From positions 60,001 to 124,000 of the forward strand of contig JASJAU010000012.1 in NCBI GenBank assembly GCA_030066855.1: a stretch of 64,000 nt of DNA. Reading direction: 5' to 3'. Source of the DNA: Paracoccaceae bacterium. Its GTDB lineage: Bacteria; Pseudomonadota; Alphaproteobacteria; Rhodobacterales; Rhodobacteraceae. This document shows, in pieces, positions 29,898-41,505 of the stretch; positions within the stretch are counted from its first letter, which is position 1, and each line of letters begins with the position of its first letter. A model generated the notes under the pieces. It saw only the letters and a program-made list of their open reading frames with translations, did no database searches and was not told the origin of the DNA. A program made the translations under genes and the position numbers.

Positions 29898-31007
29898 TCA
29901 GCCAGCCGATGCGGTTTTCAGGGCGTATGGAAGCGCCTCGGCGAAGCGGTCGAGATCGGGGTCCGGGCCGCAGGAGACGCGGATCGCGCGGTTGCCGGGG
30001 CTGGCGAAGGGCATGCGGACGAAGATGTCGCGCGCGACAAGCTGATCAAGGACGGCCTTCGCAAAAGCACCGTCCCTTCCGCAGTCGATAGACACGAAGT
30101 TCGTGGCCGATGGGAGAGGCTCGAGCCCGTTCTCGCGCGCGATCGCTGCGATCCGGTCGCGGGCGCGGGCGACTTGGGTCTGAACGTGCTTGAGCCAGTC
30201 GGCGTCCGCCAGCGCGGCTAGTGCCGCCGCTTGGCCGACGCGGCTCATGCCGAAGTGGTTGCGGACCTTCTCAAACGACCGGATCATCTCGCGCTCCCCA
30301 AAGGCGTAGCCGACCCGCAGCCCCGCCATTCCGTGGGCCTTCGAGAACGTGCGGAAGCGGATCACCTGCGGGTTCGACGTGTCGATGATCGGCGCGGTAC
30401 CTTCGGGCGCGAATTCAACATAAGCCTCGTCGAGTGCCAGAAGGCATCCCTCGGGCAGGTCGCCGATCATGTCGTCAATCACCGGCGCGGCGTGCCAGCT
30501 CCCCATCGGGTTATCGGGATTGGCAAGGTAGATAAGCTTGGCGCCGGTCTCGGAGGCGGTTTTCAGAAGCGCCTCCGGGTCCTCCTTGTCGTCTTTGAAC
30601 GGAACCTTGGTCAGCGATCCGCCATAGCCCGCCACGTGGTAGTTGAAGGTGGGATAGGCGCCGTCGGAGGTGACGACCGCATCACCGGGCGCGACGTGGA
30701 GCCGGACGAGCGAGTTTAAAAGCCCGTCGATGCCCGCGCCCACGACAATATCGTCCATCTCGATCCCGAGATGGCGCGCAAGCGCCTGGCGCAGATCATA
30801 GCTTTCCGGGTCCCCGTACATCCAGGCCTCGGGCGCGACAGCACGCATGGCTTCGACCGCCTTGGGGGAGGGGCCGAAGACGGATTCGTTGGCGCCGAGG
30901 CGGGCGGCGAACTTGCGGCCCCGGGCGCGCTCCTGCGCTTCGGGGCCTACAAAGGGAACCGTGGCGGGAAGGCTCTCGGCCAGCGGCGTGAGGCGCGGGC
31001 GGCTCAT
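29898..31007 (-). CDS. PLP-dependent aminotransferase, HisC-like
   Basis: This 369-residue class I/II aminotransferase has the Asn-Pro-Gly/Met segment YLANPDNPMGSW, the Asp-containing ALDEAYVEF, and the PLP Lys223 in RTFSKAHGMAGLRVGYAFG. The closest match by eye is histidinol-phosphate aminotransferase, but members of this group also transaminate aromatic amino acids. No other his gene is nearby. Its ATG overlaps the TAA of a 25-codon ORF that in turn overlaps valS, so translation is coupled to valS. Confidence 0.87.
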   Translation of the reverse strand: MSRPRLTPLAESLPATVPFVGPEAQERARGRKFAARLGANESVFGPSPKAVEAMRAVAPEAWMYGDPESYDLRQALARHLGIEMDDIVVGAGIDGLLNSLVRLHVAPGDAVVTSDGAYPTFNYHVAGYGGSLTKVPFKDDKEDPEALLKTASETGAKLIYLANPDNPMGSWHAAPVIDDMIGDLPEGCLLALDEAYVEFAPEGTAPIIDTSNPQVIRFRTFSKAHGMAGLRVGYAFGEREMIRSFEKVRNHFGMSRVGQAAALAALADADWLKHVQTQVARARDRIAAIARENGLEPLPSATNFVSIDCGRDGAFAKAVLDQLVARDIFVRMPFASPGNRAIRVSCGPDPDLDRFAEALPYALKTASAG

Positions 31008-31083
31008 TACGGCGCCGCCTTCGGCGTCGCGATGCCGGCGAACCGATCCGGACCTCGGAGTTCTTTGCCCAATATGAAAGCCA

Positions 31084-31084
<1 letters not shown>
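31007..31084 (-). CDS. 25-codon ORF linking valS and the aminotransferase gene
   Basis: The ATG of this frame overlaps the valS TGA (TGATG) and its TAA overlaps the next ATG (TAATG), so it exactly fills the 77-base gap. The product, MAFILGKELRGPDRFAGIATP plus four residues, has no family I recognise. It may be a small protein or may only carry ribosomes between the two long genes. Confidence 0.5.
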
Positions 31085-34221
<3,137 letters not shown>

Positions 34222-34294
34222 GGCCTGCGTGCCCCATTCTGTCGGGCCGATCCTTTACCGGGCGGGGCGGGGAAGGGAAAGCCCCGCAAGGGGA

Positions 34295-34729
34295 TCAGCG
34301 GCGGTCAAGACGGGTGGAGAGGTGGATCAGGCTTTCGGAGGATCTGACGCCGGTCACGCCGCCGATTTCATCGAGAGAGGCGTCGAGGTCTTCGGTAGTG
34401 TGCGAGGCGAGCTCGACAACGAGGTCAAAGCGCCCGCTCGTCGTGTGAACGGCCTCGACCGCCGCCACGCCCTTGAGTCGGGAAAGCACGGCGGGGAGGC
34501 TGCGCGGTTCGATCTGCAAAAGCGCGGTGGCGCGGATCGGACGGGCGCGGGCCTTGACGCCGAGCCGGATTGTGTAGCCTTCGATCGCGCCAGAGGTCTC
34601 CAACCGCTCGAGCCGGGCCTGAACGGTGGAACGGGCGAGGCCGAGGCTCTGCGCCAGCCCGGCGACGGAGACCCGGGCATTGGCGCGGAGGAGCTCTATG
34701 AGTTGGCGGTCTGTTTCGTCGATTCGCAT
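34295..34729 (-). CDS. Lrp/AsnC-family regulator
   Basis: This 144-residue regulator has an N-terminal winged helix-turn-helix (TDRQLIELLRANARVSVAGL, LGLARSTVQARLERLE) and a C-terminal RAM (effector-binding) domain, ending in GVTGVRSSESLIHLST. It is divergent from the ornithine decarboxylase-like gene, and a perfect 14-base palindrome lies in the gap, so it probably senses an amino acid and controls that gene and itself. Confidence 0.9.
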   Translation of the reverse strand: MRIDETDRQLIELLRANARVSVAGLAQSLGLARSTVQARLERLETSGAIEGYTIRLGVKARARPIRATALLQIEPRSLPAVLSRLKGVAAVEAVHTTSGRFDLVVELASHTTEDLDASLDEIGGVTGVRSSESLIHLSTRLDRR

Positions 34730-34792
34730 GTCATATCCGACGTTTTGACCGAAATTACATGAAGAATCGCCGATTGAACACTCGCTTTCGAC

Positions 34793-34806
34793 TTAACCGC
34801 GGTTAA
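34793..34806. promoter_or_regulatory. Perfect palindrome in the Lrp/decarboxylase divergent region
   Basis: TTAACCGCGGTTAA is fully self-complementary and lies 63 bases from the Lrp start and 35 bases from the decarboxylase ATG. It is a candidate operator for the Lrp/AsnC-family regulator; that role is inferred. Confidence 0.55.
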
Positions 34807-34840
34807 TTCTGATGAGGGGCTCTTGGCGAAAGGCGCGCGC

Positions 34841-35977
34841 ATGTCACTGGTTTCCGCTCTCCGGACCTCTCCTGTCACCTACCTTCAGACGATCAGACCG
34901 GACCACCCGGTGCTGTTCTTCTCGCCCGCTATCCTGCAAGCGACGGCGCGGCGGTTTTGCGCTGGGTTTCCGGGGCTTGTGACCTATGCGGTCAAGGCGA
35001 ACGACGCGGGCGAGGTGCTGGACAATCTCATCGCCGCAGGGATTTCGACCTTCGACGTCGCCTCTCCGCATGAGATGGAGGAGGTGCGGACTCGGCTTCC
35101 GAACGCGGTGCTGCATTACAACAATCCGGTGCGCTCGGAGGAGGAGGTGAGGATCGCCGTTCGCCTCGGCGTCGCCTCCTACTCAGTCGACGGATTTGGG
35201 GAGCTCGCGAAACTCGCGCGCTGCGGGGTTCCTGCGGGGACGGAGGTGGCGGTTCGTTACCGGCTGCCGGTTAAATCGGCGGCCTACGACTTCGGCGCGA
35301 AGTTCGGGGCTGATCCGGACGAGGCGGCGGCGATCCTCGCCCGCGTCTCGGACATGGGGTTCCGGCCATCGATGACCTTCCATCCCGGCACCCAATGCGC
35401 CGATCCCTCCGCCTGGGCCACCTATATTGACGCGGCGGGCAGGATCGCTCAGCGGGCGGGCGTGGCCATCGACCGTTTGAATGTCGGGGGCGGCTACGCG
35501 GCGCACCGGGGCGGCGCGGCGCCCGATCTGGACGCGATCTTCCGTGCGATTGCCGAGGCCGTCGGGCAGGCCTTTCCGGGATCGGCGCCCGCGCTGGTGT
35601 GCGAGCCCGGTCGCGCGATGGTGGCCGACGCCTTCTCGCTCGCCACGCGGGTCAAGACGATCCGGGACGACGGGTCGGTCTTTCTGAATGACGGCATCTA
35701 CGGCGGTCTGGCCGAGGTGCCGGTGATCGGCGCGGTGGACCGGCGGATCGTCGTGGGGCCGGGCGCCGAGCGCGCCGGAAAACAGACGCCCCGCAAGGTC
35801 TTCGGCCCCACCTGCGACAGCCTCGATCATCTGCCGGACGCGCTCGATCTGCCGGACGACATCGCCGAGGGCGACTGGGTCTTGTTCCATGGCATGGGCG
35901 CCTATTCGACCGCGACGGTAACGCGCTTCAACGGCTATGGGGCCATCGATATCGTGACGACCGATCGACTTCACTGA
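34841..35977 (+). CDS. Ornithine/amino-acid decarboxylase, fold-III PLP type
   Basis: This 378-residue enzyme is like eukaryotic-type ornithine decarboxylases. It has the PLP Lys52 in VTYAVKAND, a His-containing FHPGTQCADPSAW, the glycine-rich phosphate loop NVGGGYAAH, CEPGRAMVADAF, and the cross-subunit Cys in FGPTCDSLD (about residue 324). It would make putrescine from ornithine; lysine decarboxylation is possible. It is divergent from an Lrp/AsnC regulator. A TTG at 34823 with a nearby GAGGGG is an alternative start and would add six residues. Confidence 0.85.
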   Translation: MSLVSALRTSPVTYLQTIRPDHPVLFFSPAILQATARRFCAGFPGLVTYAVKANDAGEVLDNLIAAGISTFDVASPHEMEEVRTRLPNAVLHYNNPVRSEEEVRIAVRLGVASYSVDGFGELAKLARCGVPAGTEVAVRYRLPVKSAAYDFGAKFGADPDEAAAILARVSDMGFRPSMTFHPGTQCADPSAWATYIDAAGRIAQRAGVAIDRLNVGGGYAAHRGGAAPDLDAIFRAIAEAVGQAFPGSAPALVCEPGRAMVADAFSLATRVKTIRDDGSVFLNDGIYGGLAEVPVIGAVDRRIVVGPGAERAGKQTPRKVFGPTCDSLDHLPDALDLPDDIAEGDWVLFHGMGAYSTATVTRFNGYGAIDIVTTDRLH

Positions 35978-36042
35978 AATCCGCGACTGGACAGTGGCTC
36001 TTCCGCCCCTAGGCTCCGGGCGAAGACCAGTCGAGGACGCTC

Positions 36043-38334
36043 ATGGAAAAGTTCGGCAAGGCGCAGCCGGTCAAACGGGTCGAAGACCAGCGGTTCATCA
36101 CCGGTACGGGCCGATACATTGATGACGTCGCGCCTGTAGGCGCGCTCCACGCGGTCTTCGTCCGGTCGCAGGTGGCGCATGGGACGCTTTCTCCAGTCGA
36201 ACTGAGCGAGGTTCGCGAGATGCCGGGCGTCCGGCTGGCGATGACCGCCGAGGATTTGGCCGCCGAGGGCGTGACCGACAGCATGAAGATGACAGTCGTC
36301 AAGAACCGTGACGGCACCAAGGGCGCCCGCCCGCGCCGGCCGTTTCTGGCCGAGGGCCGCGTCCGCTTTGTGGGCGAGCCCATCGCCATGGTCGTGGCCG
36401 ACACGCTGGCCGAGGCCAAGGACGCGGCGGAAGCCGTCTGGCCCGACATTGACGATCTGCCTGCAAAGGTTGACGTGGCCCCGGGCGGTGAGCCGTTGTT
36501 CGATGAGGCGCCTGAGAATGTGGCCTTTGACTGGGGCAAGGGCGACCATGACGCTGTGGTGCGGGTTTTCGAAAGCGCCGCGCATGTTGTGCGGACGCGT
36601 GTTTTCGACAACCGGATCATCCCGAACTCGATGGAGCCTCGCGGCTGTTTCGCCGAGTGGGACGACGCGCGGCTGCACTTCGCTTTCGGCGGACAGGGGG
36701 TCTGGGGCACGCGGGACAAACTGGCGAAGTCGCTTGGGCTGGCGAAGTCGGACGTGCGGGTGACAATTCCGGACGTCGGCGGCGGGTTCGGCACCAAGGG
36801 CATGGACTACCCGGAGTATGTGCCTGTCGCGCTCGCGGCCAAGATGCTGGGCCGCCCCGTGCGCTGGCTCTCGGAGCGGACCGAGGCGATGCTGACGGAC
36901 AACGCCGGGCGGGATCTGGTGTCGGACACCGAGATCGCCTTCGACGCGGACCTGAAGATGATCGGCTATCGCGCTGATACGATTTGCAATCTCGGCGCCT
37001 ATAACTCTCAGTACGCGCAACCGATCCAGACCGATCTTTTCGCCAAGGTGGCCTCGGGCGTCTATAACGTGCAGGCGGTCGCGTTGCGTTGCCGGGGCGT
37101 CTTCACCAATACCACGCAGGTCGATGCCTATCGCGGTGCAGGGCGGCCCGAAGCGATCTTCGCGCTGGAGCGGTCGATGGACAACGCGGCGCGCGAGCTC
37201 GGCGTCGATCCTTGGGAGCTTCGGCGGAAGAGCTTCATCAAACCGTCCCAGTTCCCATACAAAACGGCGATCGCCGAAACTTACGACGTGGGCGATTTCG
37301 AACGCGTCCTGGCGCGGGTCGCCGAGGAATCGGACCGCTCCGGGCTTGAGGCCCGGAAAGCGGCGAGCGCGGCGGATGGCAAGCTGCGCGGGCAGGGGCT
37401 TTGCTACTACATTGAGTCGATTCTGGGCGACAAGGAGGAGACCTCGAAGGTCGAGTTTGCCACGGACGGGACCGTCGATCTCTACGTCGGCACCCAGTCG
37501 AACGGGCAGGGGCACGAGACGGTCTTCGCGAGCTTTCTGTCGGACCACACGGGCATTCCGATGGAGGCGATCCGGCTCGTTCAAGGTGATACCGACAGGA
37601 TTGAGAAGGGCGGAGGAACCGGCGGGTCGCGCTCGGCCACGGTCCAAAACACCGCAACGTTGGCCACTGTTTCCAGAATGGTGACGGCCTTCGTGGCGTA
37701 CCTTGGCGAGAAAACCGGCGCGGAGGGGGTGAGCTTCGACGACGAGGTTTTCCGCATTCCGGGTTCGAATGAGACGCCTTCGATGATGGAGGTCGCCCGG
37801 ATGGCGCGGGCGGACGACAGGACGGATTTGCTTGCGTTCTCGGAGACCATCGAACTCGACAACCGATCCTTCCCGAACGGTGCCCATGTGGCGGAGGTCG
37901 AGATCGACCCGGATACAGGCGTCGTGACGCTTGAGCGCTACACAGTAACTGACGATTTCGGCAATTTGATCAACCCGATGCTGGTCGAAGGTCAAGTGCA
38001 TGGCGGCGTTGCGCAAGGGGTTGGGCAGGCGCTGACCGAGCGTGTCGTCTATGACGATGACGGGCAGCTTCTAACCGCCACTTTCATGGACTACGCCATG
38101 CCGCGCGCCACGGATCTGCCGATGATCGGATTTTCGACCGAGCCGGTACCGTCGATCTACAATCCCATGGGCATGAAGGGCTGCGGCGAAGCCGGAACGG
38201 TGGGGGCGCTGGCGGCGATGGCCAATGCGGTGGCCGACGCCTTTGCGCAAAGGGGCGTTCCGGCCCCGGACATGCCCTTTACGCCCGAGCGCGTCTGGCG
38301 GGCGCTGAGAGCTGCAAAAGAGGCGGCGGAATGA
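36043..38334 (+). CDS. Molybdopterin-binding large subunit, form-II CO dehydrogenase/xanthine dehydrogenase type
   Basis: This 763-residue protein of the xanthine-oxidase family starts with the substrate domain (GKAQPVKRVEDQRFITGTGRY). It carries AYRGAGR at about residue 362, the signature that separates form-II CoxL from form I (AYXCSFR), and the active-site Glu in GCGEAGTVGA (about residue 715). Such subunits bind Mo-pterin and work with an Fe-S and a FAD subunit. Neither partner gene is adjacent here. The real substrate may be an aldehyde or N-heterocycle rather than CO. Confidence 0.85.
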   Translation: MEKFGKAQPVKRVEDQRFITGTGRYIDDVAPVGALHAVFVRSQVAHGTLSPVELSEVREMPGVRLAMTAEDLAAEGVTDSMKMTVVKNRDGTKGARPRRPFLAEGRVRFVGEPIAMVVADTLAEAKDAAEAVWPDIDDLPAKVDVAPGGEPLFDEAPENVAFDWGKGDHDAVVRVFESAAHVVRTRVFDNRIIPNSMEPRGCFAEWDDARLHFAFGGQGVWGTRDKLAKSLGLAKSDVRVTIPDVGGGFGTKGMDYPEYVPVALAAKMLGRPVRWLSERTEAMLTDNAGRDLVSDTEIAFDADLKMIGYRADTICNLGAYNSQYAQPIQTDLFAKVASGVYNVQAVALRCRGVFTNTTQVDAYRGAGRPEAIFALERSMDNAARELGVDPWELRRKSFIKPSQFPYKTAIAETYDVGDFERVLARVAEESDRSGLEARKAASAADGKLRGQGLCYYIESILGDKEETSKVEFATDGTVDLYVGTQSNGQGHETVFASFLSDHTGIPMEAIRLVQGDTDRIEKGGGTGGSRSATVQNTATLATVSRMVTAFVAYLGEKTGAEGVSFDDEVFRIPGSNETPSMMEVARMARADDRTDLLAFSETIELDNRSFPNGAHVAEVEIDPDTGVVTLERYTVTDDFGNLINPMLVEGQVHGGVAQGVGQALTERVVYDDDGQLLTATFMDYAMPRATDLPMIGFSTEPVPSIYNPMGMKGCGEAGTVGALAAMANAVADAFAQRGVPAPDMPFTPERVWRALRAAKEAAE

Positions 38335-38454
38335 CGGTGACGGAGACGTTACACTCTGTTTCGTAGACGGTTAACCCAACCGTACTTATCTTGAAGACAT
38401 GAAACACAGGGCTGAAATCGGTGTCGGCCAGGGCGCGGGTAAGCGGCGCGGCTA

Positions 38455-39522
38455 ATGACTATGCGCGCACGCCTCCGCAGCCTTTTGGGCTTCCTTCGGC
38501 GGACCGAGCGCAGCCATCCGCAATACAGCCGCGATCCGATTAGCCATGTGATCCTGCTCGACGGCACTATGTCGAGCCTCGATGCCGGCGGCGAGACGAA
38601 TGTCGGGCTGATCTACAAGCTTCTCGATGAGGCGGCAGAGGCCGGGCGTATCGGCTTGTTTTACGAAGCGGGCGTGCAATGGACCGACTGGTCGGCGACG
38701 CTCAACATTATCGAGGGCCGCGGCATCAACCGGCAGATTCAGCGAGCCTACGGCTGGCTGGCGTCACGCTATCGTCCCGGAGACCGGATCTTCCTCGTTG
38801 GATACTCGCGAGGCGCCTTCGCGGCGCGCTCTCTGGCAGGGGTGATCGATCGCGTGGGGCTTTTGACCCGCGACCATGCGACCGAGCGGATGGTGCGGGA
38901 GGCCTACCGGCATTACCAGCTCGACACCGACCCGGAGACCGCCTCGGATTTCCGCGCCCGATATTGCCACGCCGACACGCCAATCGAGGCGGTCGCCGTC
39001 TTCGACACGGTCATGGCGCTGGGCTTCCGCGCGCCCTTCGTCTGGAAATGGGCCGAGGTGAAGCACGCCTTCCACAACCACCAGCTTGGCCCGTCCATCC
39101 GGCACGGGTTCCACGCGCTGGCGCTGGACGAGAATCGGGAGGCATTCAATCCGGTGCTTTGGACCAGCGAGAAGGGATTCGACGGCCATGTGGAGCAGGT
39201 CTGGTTCCCTGGCAGCCACGGCGATGTGGGCGGTCAGCTGACGGGCTTCTATCCGGCGCGTCCGCTCACCAACATCCCGCTCGTTTGGATGGTCGAGAAG
39301 CTGGACCGTTGCGGGTTGACCTTACCGCCCGACTGGAGGAGCCGGTTTCCGGCTGACGCGGACGCCCCGCGCGTAGGCACCTGGCGGGGGTGGGGGAAGT
39401 ATTTCCTGGCCCGGAAGAAGCGAGTTGTCGGCGCTGATCCGAGCGAATCCATCCACCCGAGCGCAGGCGACCGGGCGGACCGTTACGGTCTGTCGGTGTC
39501 GGAGGCAGTTCTGACTGGCTGA
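38455..39522 (+). CDS. DUF2235 alpha/beta-hydrolase
   Basis: This 355-residue protein begins the hydrolase fold at HVILLDGTMSSLDAGGETN. The nucleophile elbow GYSRGAFAAR (Ser about residue 118) and a later PGSHGDVGGQ with a possible catalytic His (about 253) match the DUF2235/T6SS phospholipase-like (Tle1-related) family. No signal peptide or type VI genes are near, so a secreted effector role has no support here. It may be a cytoplasmic esterase or lipase. Confidence 0.82.
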   Translation: MTMRARLRSLLGFLRRTERSHPQYSRDPISHVILLDGTMSSLDAGGETNVGLIYKLLDEAAEAGRIGLFYEAGVQWTDWSATLNIIEGRGINRQIQRAYGWLASRYRPGDRIFLVGYSRGAFAARSLAGVIDRVGLLTRDHATERMVREAYRHYQLDTDPETASDFRARYCHADTPIEAVAVFDTVMALGFRAPFVWKWAEVKHAFHNHQLGPSIRHGFHALALDENREAFNPVLWTSEKGFDGHVEQVWFPGSHGDVGGQLTGFYPARPLTNIPLVWMVEKLDRCGLTLPPDWRSRFPADADAPRVGTWRGWGKYFLARKKRVVGADPSESIHPSAGDRADRYGLSVSEAVLTG

Positions 39523-39525
39523 GCT

Positions 39526-40395
39526 TCAGGCCACGTCTTCCAGCGCCACGGGCGGCGCAAGGCCGAGCGCGTGGGCGATCTCGCGCGTCAGGTCGGGGCG
39601 GTTCAGGGTGTAAAAATGCAGGTGCTCGCACCCGCCTTCTAGCAGCTCCGTACAAAGCTCGGTCGCGACGGCGGTGGCGAGGAGCTCGACCCGGCCATGC
39701 CGCTCGGCGGTCTCGAAGGCCAGCGCCAGCTCGTGCGGGATGGTCGCGCCGCAGCGGGCGGCGAATTTCTGCACCCCTTTCCACGACTGAATCGGTAGGA
39801 TGCCGGGCAGGATCGGCGCGTCGATCCCGGCCTTCGCGCAACGGTCGCGGAAGCGGAAGTAGGTCTCGGCCTCAAAAAAGAACTGAGTGATGGCGCCGGT
39901 CGCGCCCGCGTCGATCTTGCGCTTGAGCCACTCCACATCGGCGGTGTCGGACGCGGCCTCGGGATGCGGGTCAGGATAAGCGCCGACGAAAATGTCCTCG
40001 AACCGCCCGGTGCCTGCCAGCGCCTCGACAAGCTCGGGCGCATCCCCGAACCCGTTCTCAGCGGGGGTGAAGGTCGCCTCGCCCTTCGGCGGGTCGCCCC
40101 GGAGCGCGACGATGCGGGTTACCCCGGCCTCGGCGTACTTGGCCGCGATGTCCAGTGTCTCCTCGCGGGTCGCGTCGACGCAGGTCAGGTGCGCGGCGAC
40201 GTCGACTCCTGCGTGACTGCCGATGGTCGTCACGGCCTCGTGGGTCAGATCCCGCGTAGTGCCGCCCGCGCCATAGGTGACCGAAACGAAAGCCGGGTCG
40301 AGGTGGCTTAAGGCGTGGACCGTGTCCCAAAGCCGGAAAGAGGCTTCGAGGGACTGGGGCGGGAAGAACTCGAAGGACAGCGCGGGGGACGGCAT
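39526..40395 (-). CDS. metF: Methylenetetrahydrofolate reductase
   Basis: This 289-residue FAD-dependent TIM-barrel enzyme reduces 5,10-methylene-THF to 5-methyl-THF, which supplies the methyl group of methionine. Landmarks are SFEFFPPQSLEA at the N-terminus, TYGAGGTTRD, HLTCVDATREE, ALRGDPPKG and FVGAYPDPHPEA. The length is standard. It is divergent from metR; a consensus MetR site sits between them, and a hairpin lies over its ribosome-binding region. Confidence 0.95.
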   Translation of the reverse strand: MPSPALSFEFFPPQSLEASFRLWDTVHALSHLDPAFVSVTYGAGGTTRDLTHEAVTTIGSHAGVDVAAHLTCVDATREETLDIAAKYAEAGVTRIVALRGDPPKGEATFTPAENGFGDAPELVEALAGTGRFEDIFVGAYPDPHPEAASDTADVEWLKRKIDAGATGAITQFFFEAETYFRFRDRCAKAGIDAPILPGILPIQSWKGVQKFAARCGATIPHELALAFETAERHGRVELLATAVATELCTELLEGGCEHLHFYTLNRPDLTREIAHALGLAPPVALEDVA

Positions 40396-40430
40396 GAAAC
40401 AAGGTCTCCTTTGGAATGCGACCTTGTCTC
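40396..40430 (-). promoter_or_regulatory. Inverted repeat over the metF translation-initiation region
   Basis: GAAACAAGGTC (40396-40406) and GACCTTGTCTC (40420-40430) form an inverted repeat with one mismatch, immediately upstream of the metF ATG (40395). On the metF transcript one arm ends at the start codon and the AGGAG-like ribosome-binding site lies at the loop side, so folding could limit access. It could equally be a DNA operator. Confidence 0.5.
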
Positions 40431-40443
40431 ATAGGCAGAGACG

Positions 40444-40456
40444 TGAAACAAATTCA
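40444..40456. promoter_or_regulatory. MetR-type operator between metF and metR
   Basis: TGAAACAAATTCA fits the MetR consensus TGAA-N5-TTCA exactly. It lies between the divergent metF and metR starts, where MetR usually activates met genes with homocysteine and represses itself. Confidence 0.75.
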
Positions 40457-40490
40457 TAATCCTCAACACCTTTATGAGTTACGTCTAAAG

Positions 40491-41402
40491 ATGCACATCG
40501 AATTCCGCCATCTCCGCACGATTCGCGCGATCCATCAGGCGGGCGGCCTGGCGCGGGCGGCGGACGTTCTGAACATCACGCAATCGGCTTTGAGCCACCA
40601 GGTGAAGGGGCTGGAGGAGCAGGCCGGGGTCGAGCTATTCGCCCGCCGCTCCAAGCCCCTGAAGCTCTCGGCGGCGGGGCATCGGTTGTTGAAGCTGGCT
40701 GAGAAAGTGCTGCCCGAGATCGAGGCGCTGGAGGCGGATTTCGAGAACTTGCGGTCCGGAAAATCCGGACGGTTGCACATCGCGATCGAATGCCACGCCT
40801 GTTTCGAATGGTTGTTCCCGGTGCTGGAAGAGTTCCGAAAGGCCTGGCCGGACGTGGATGTGGATATACGCCCCGGATTGGCCTTCGACGCGCTTCCGGC
40901 GCTTGAGAAGGAAGAGGTGGACCTCGTGGTCTCCTCTGACCCTGAGGAGATCACGGGCGTCGAGTTTCAACCGCTTTTCGACTACGAGCCGGTGTTCGTT
41001 GCCGCGGATGAACATCCGTTGGCGCGAAAGCCTTTTGTCGTGGCTGAAGATTTCCGGGATCAGAACCTGATCACTTACCCAGTCGACCGTTCGCGCCTCG
41101 ATGTATTCACCGAGCTTCTAACGCCCGCCAAGGTCGAGCCGCGCGCTGTTCGGCAAGTGGAGCTGACGGCGGTGATCCTTCTCCTTGTCGCGTCCAACCG
41201 GGGGGTCGCGGTGCTGCCCGACTGGGTGGTGCGCGAGGTGCGGTATCACTCGGATTACGTCACCCGACCTTTGACCGCGAGCGGCGTGACCAAACGGCTC
41301 TATGCCGCGATCCGGTCGGACGACGCGACCAAGCCGTTCATGGCGCATCTTCTTCGCCTGGCGCGGAAGATCCCGGTACAGCTTCAGCGGAGCGAGGCCT
41401 GA
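40491..41402 (+). CDS. metR: LysR-family regulator MetR
   Basis: This 303-residue LysR-type regulator of methionine synthesis starts MHIEFRHLRTIRAIHQAGGL, with the HTH LARAADVLNITQSALSHQV and a C-terminal inducer-binding domain (HIAIECHACFEWLFPVLEEF) characteristic of MetR, which senses homocysteine. It is divergent from metF with a matching MetR site in between. ATG 40491 is the family start. Confidence 0.93.
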   Translation: MHIEFRHLRTIRAIHQAGGLARAADVLNITQSALSHQVKGLEEQAGVELFARRSKPLKLSAAGHRLLKLAEKVLPEIEALEADFENLRSGKSGRLHIAIECHACFEWLFPVLEEFRKAWPDVDVDIRPGLAFDALPALEKEEVDLVVSSDPEEITGVEFQPLFDYEPVFVAADEHPLARKPFVVAEDFRDQNLITYPVDRSRLDVFTELLTPAKVEPRAVRQVELTAVILLLVASNRGVAVLPDWVVREVRYHSDYVTRPLTASGVTKRLYAAIRSDDATKPFMAHLLRLARKIPVQLQRSEA

Positions 41403-41414
41403 CTGTTCGCGCAT

Positions 41415-41433
41415 CGGAAACCTGTTGTTTCCG
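41415..41433. promoter_or_regulatory. Inverted repeat between metR and the tetR-like gene
   Basis: CGGAAAC (41415-41421) and GTTTCCG (41427-41433) form a perfect inverted repeat around CTGTT. It could be the operator of the downstream TetR-family gene, since the size and spacing are usual, or a weak terminator of metR. Confidence 0.5.
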
Positions 41434-41505
41434 CTAGAAAATTTGCCTTCCGTCGTCAAAGCAGCCGATAATTGTACCTCTGGCAGGCAGTGCAATGGGG
41501 GGCGC

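Noticed and set aside
35971..38016. 681-residue minus-strand frame over the CoxL-like gene
   Set aside because: It is the His/Arg-rich antisense shadow of a clear molybdoenzyme gene, common in high-GC DNA.
40396..40490. SAM or SAH riboswitch upstream of metF
   Set aside because: The leader is short, and I could not find the conserved cores; a MetR site and a simple hairpin explain the region better.
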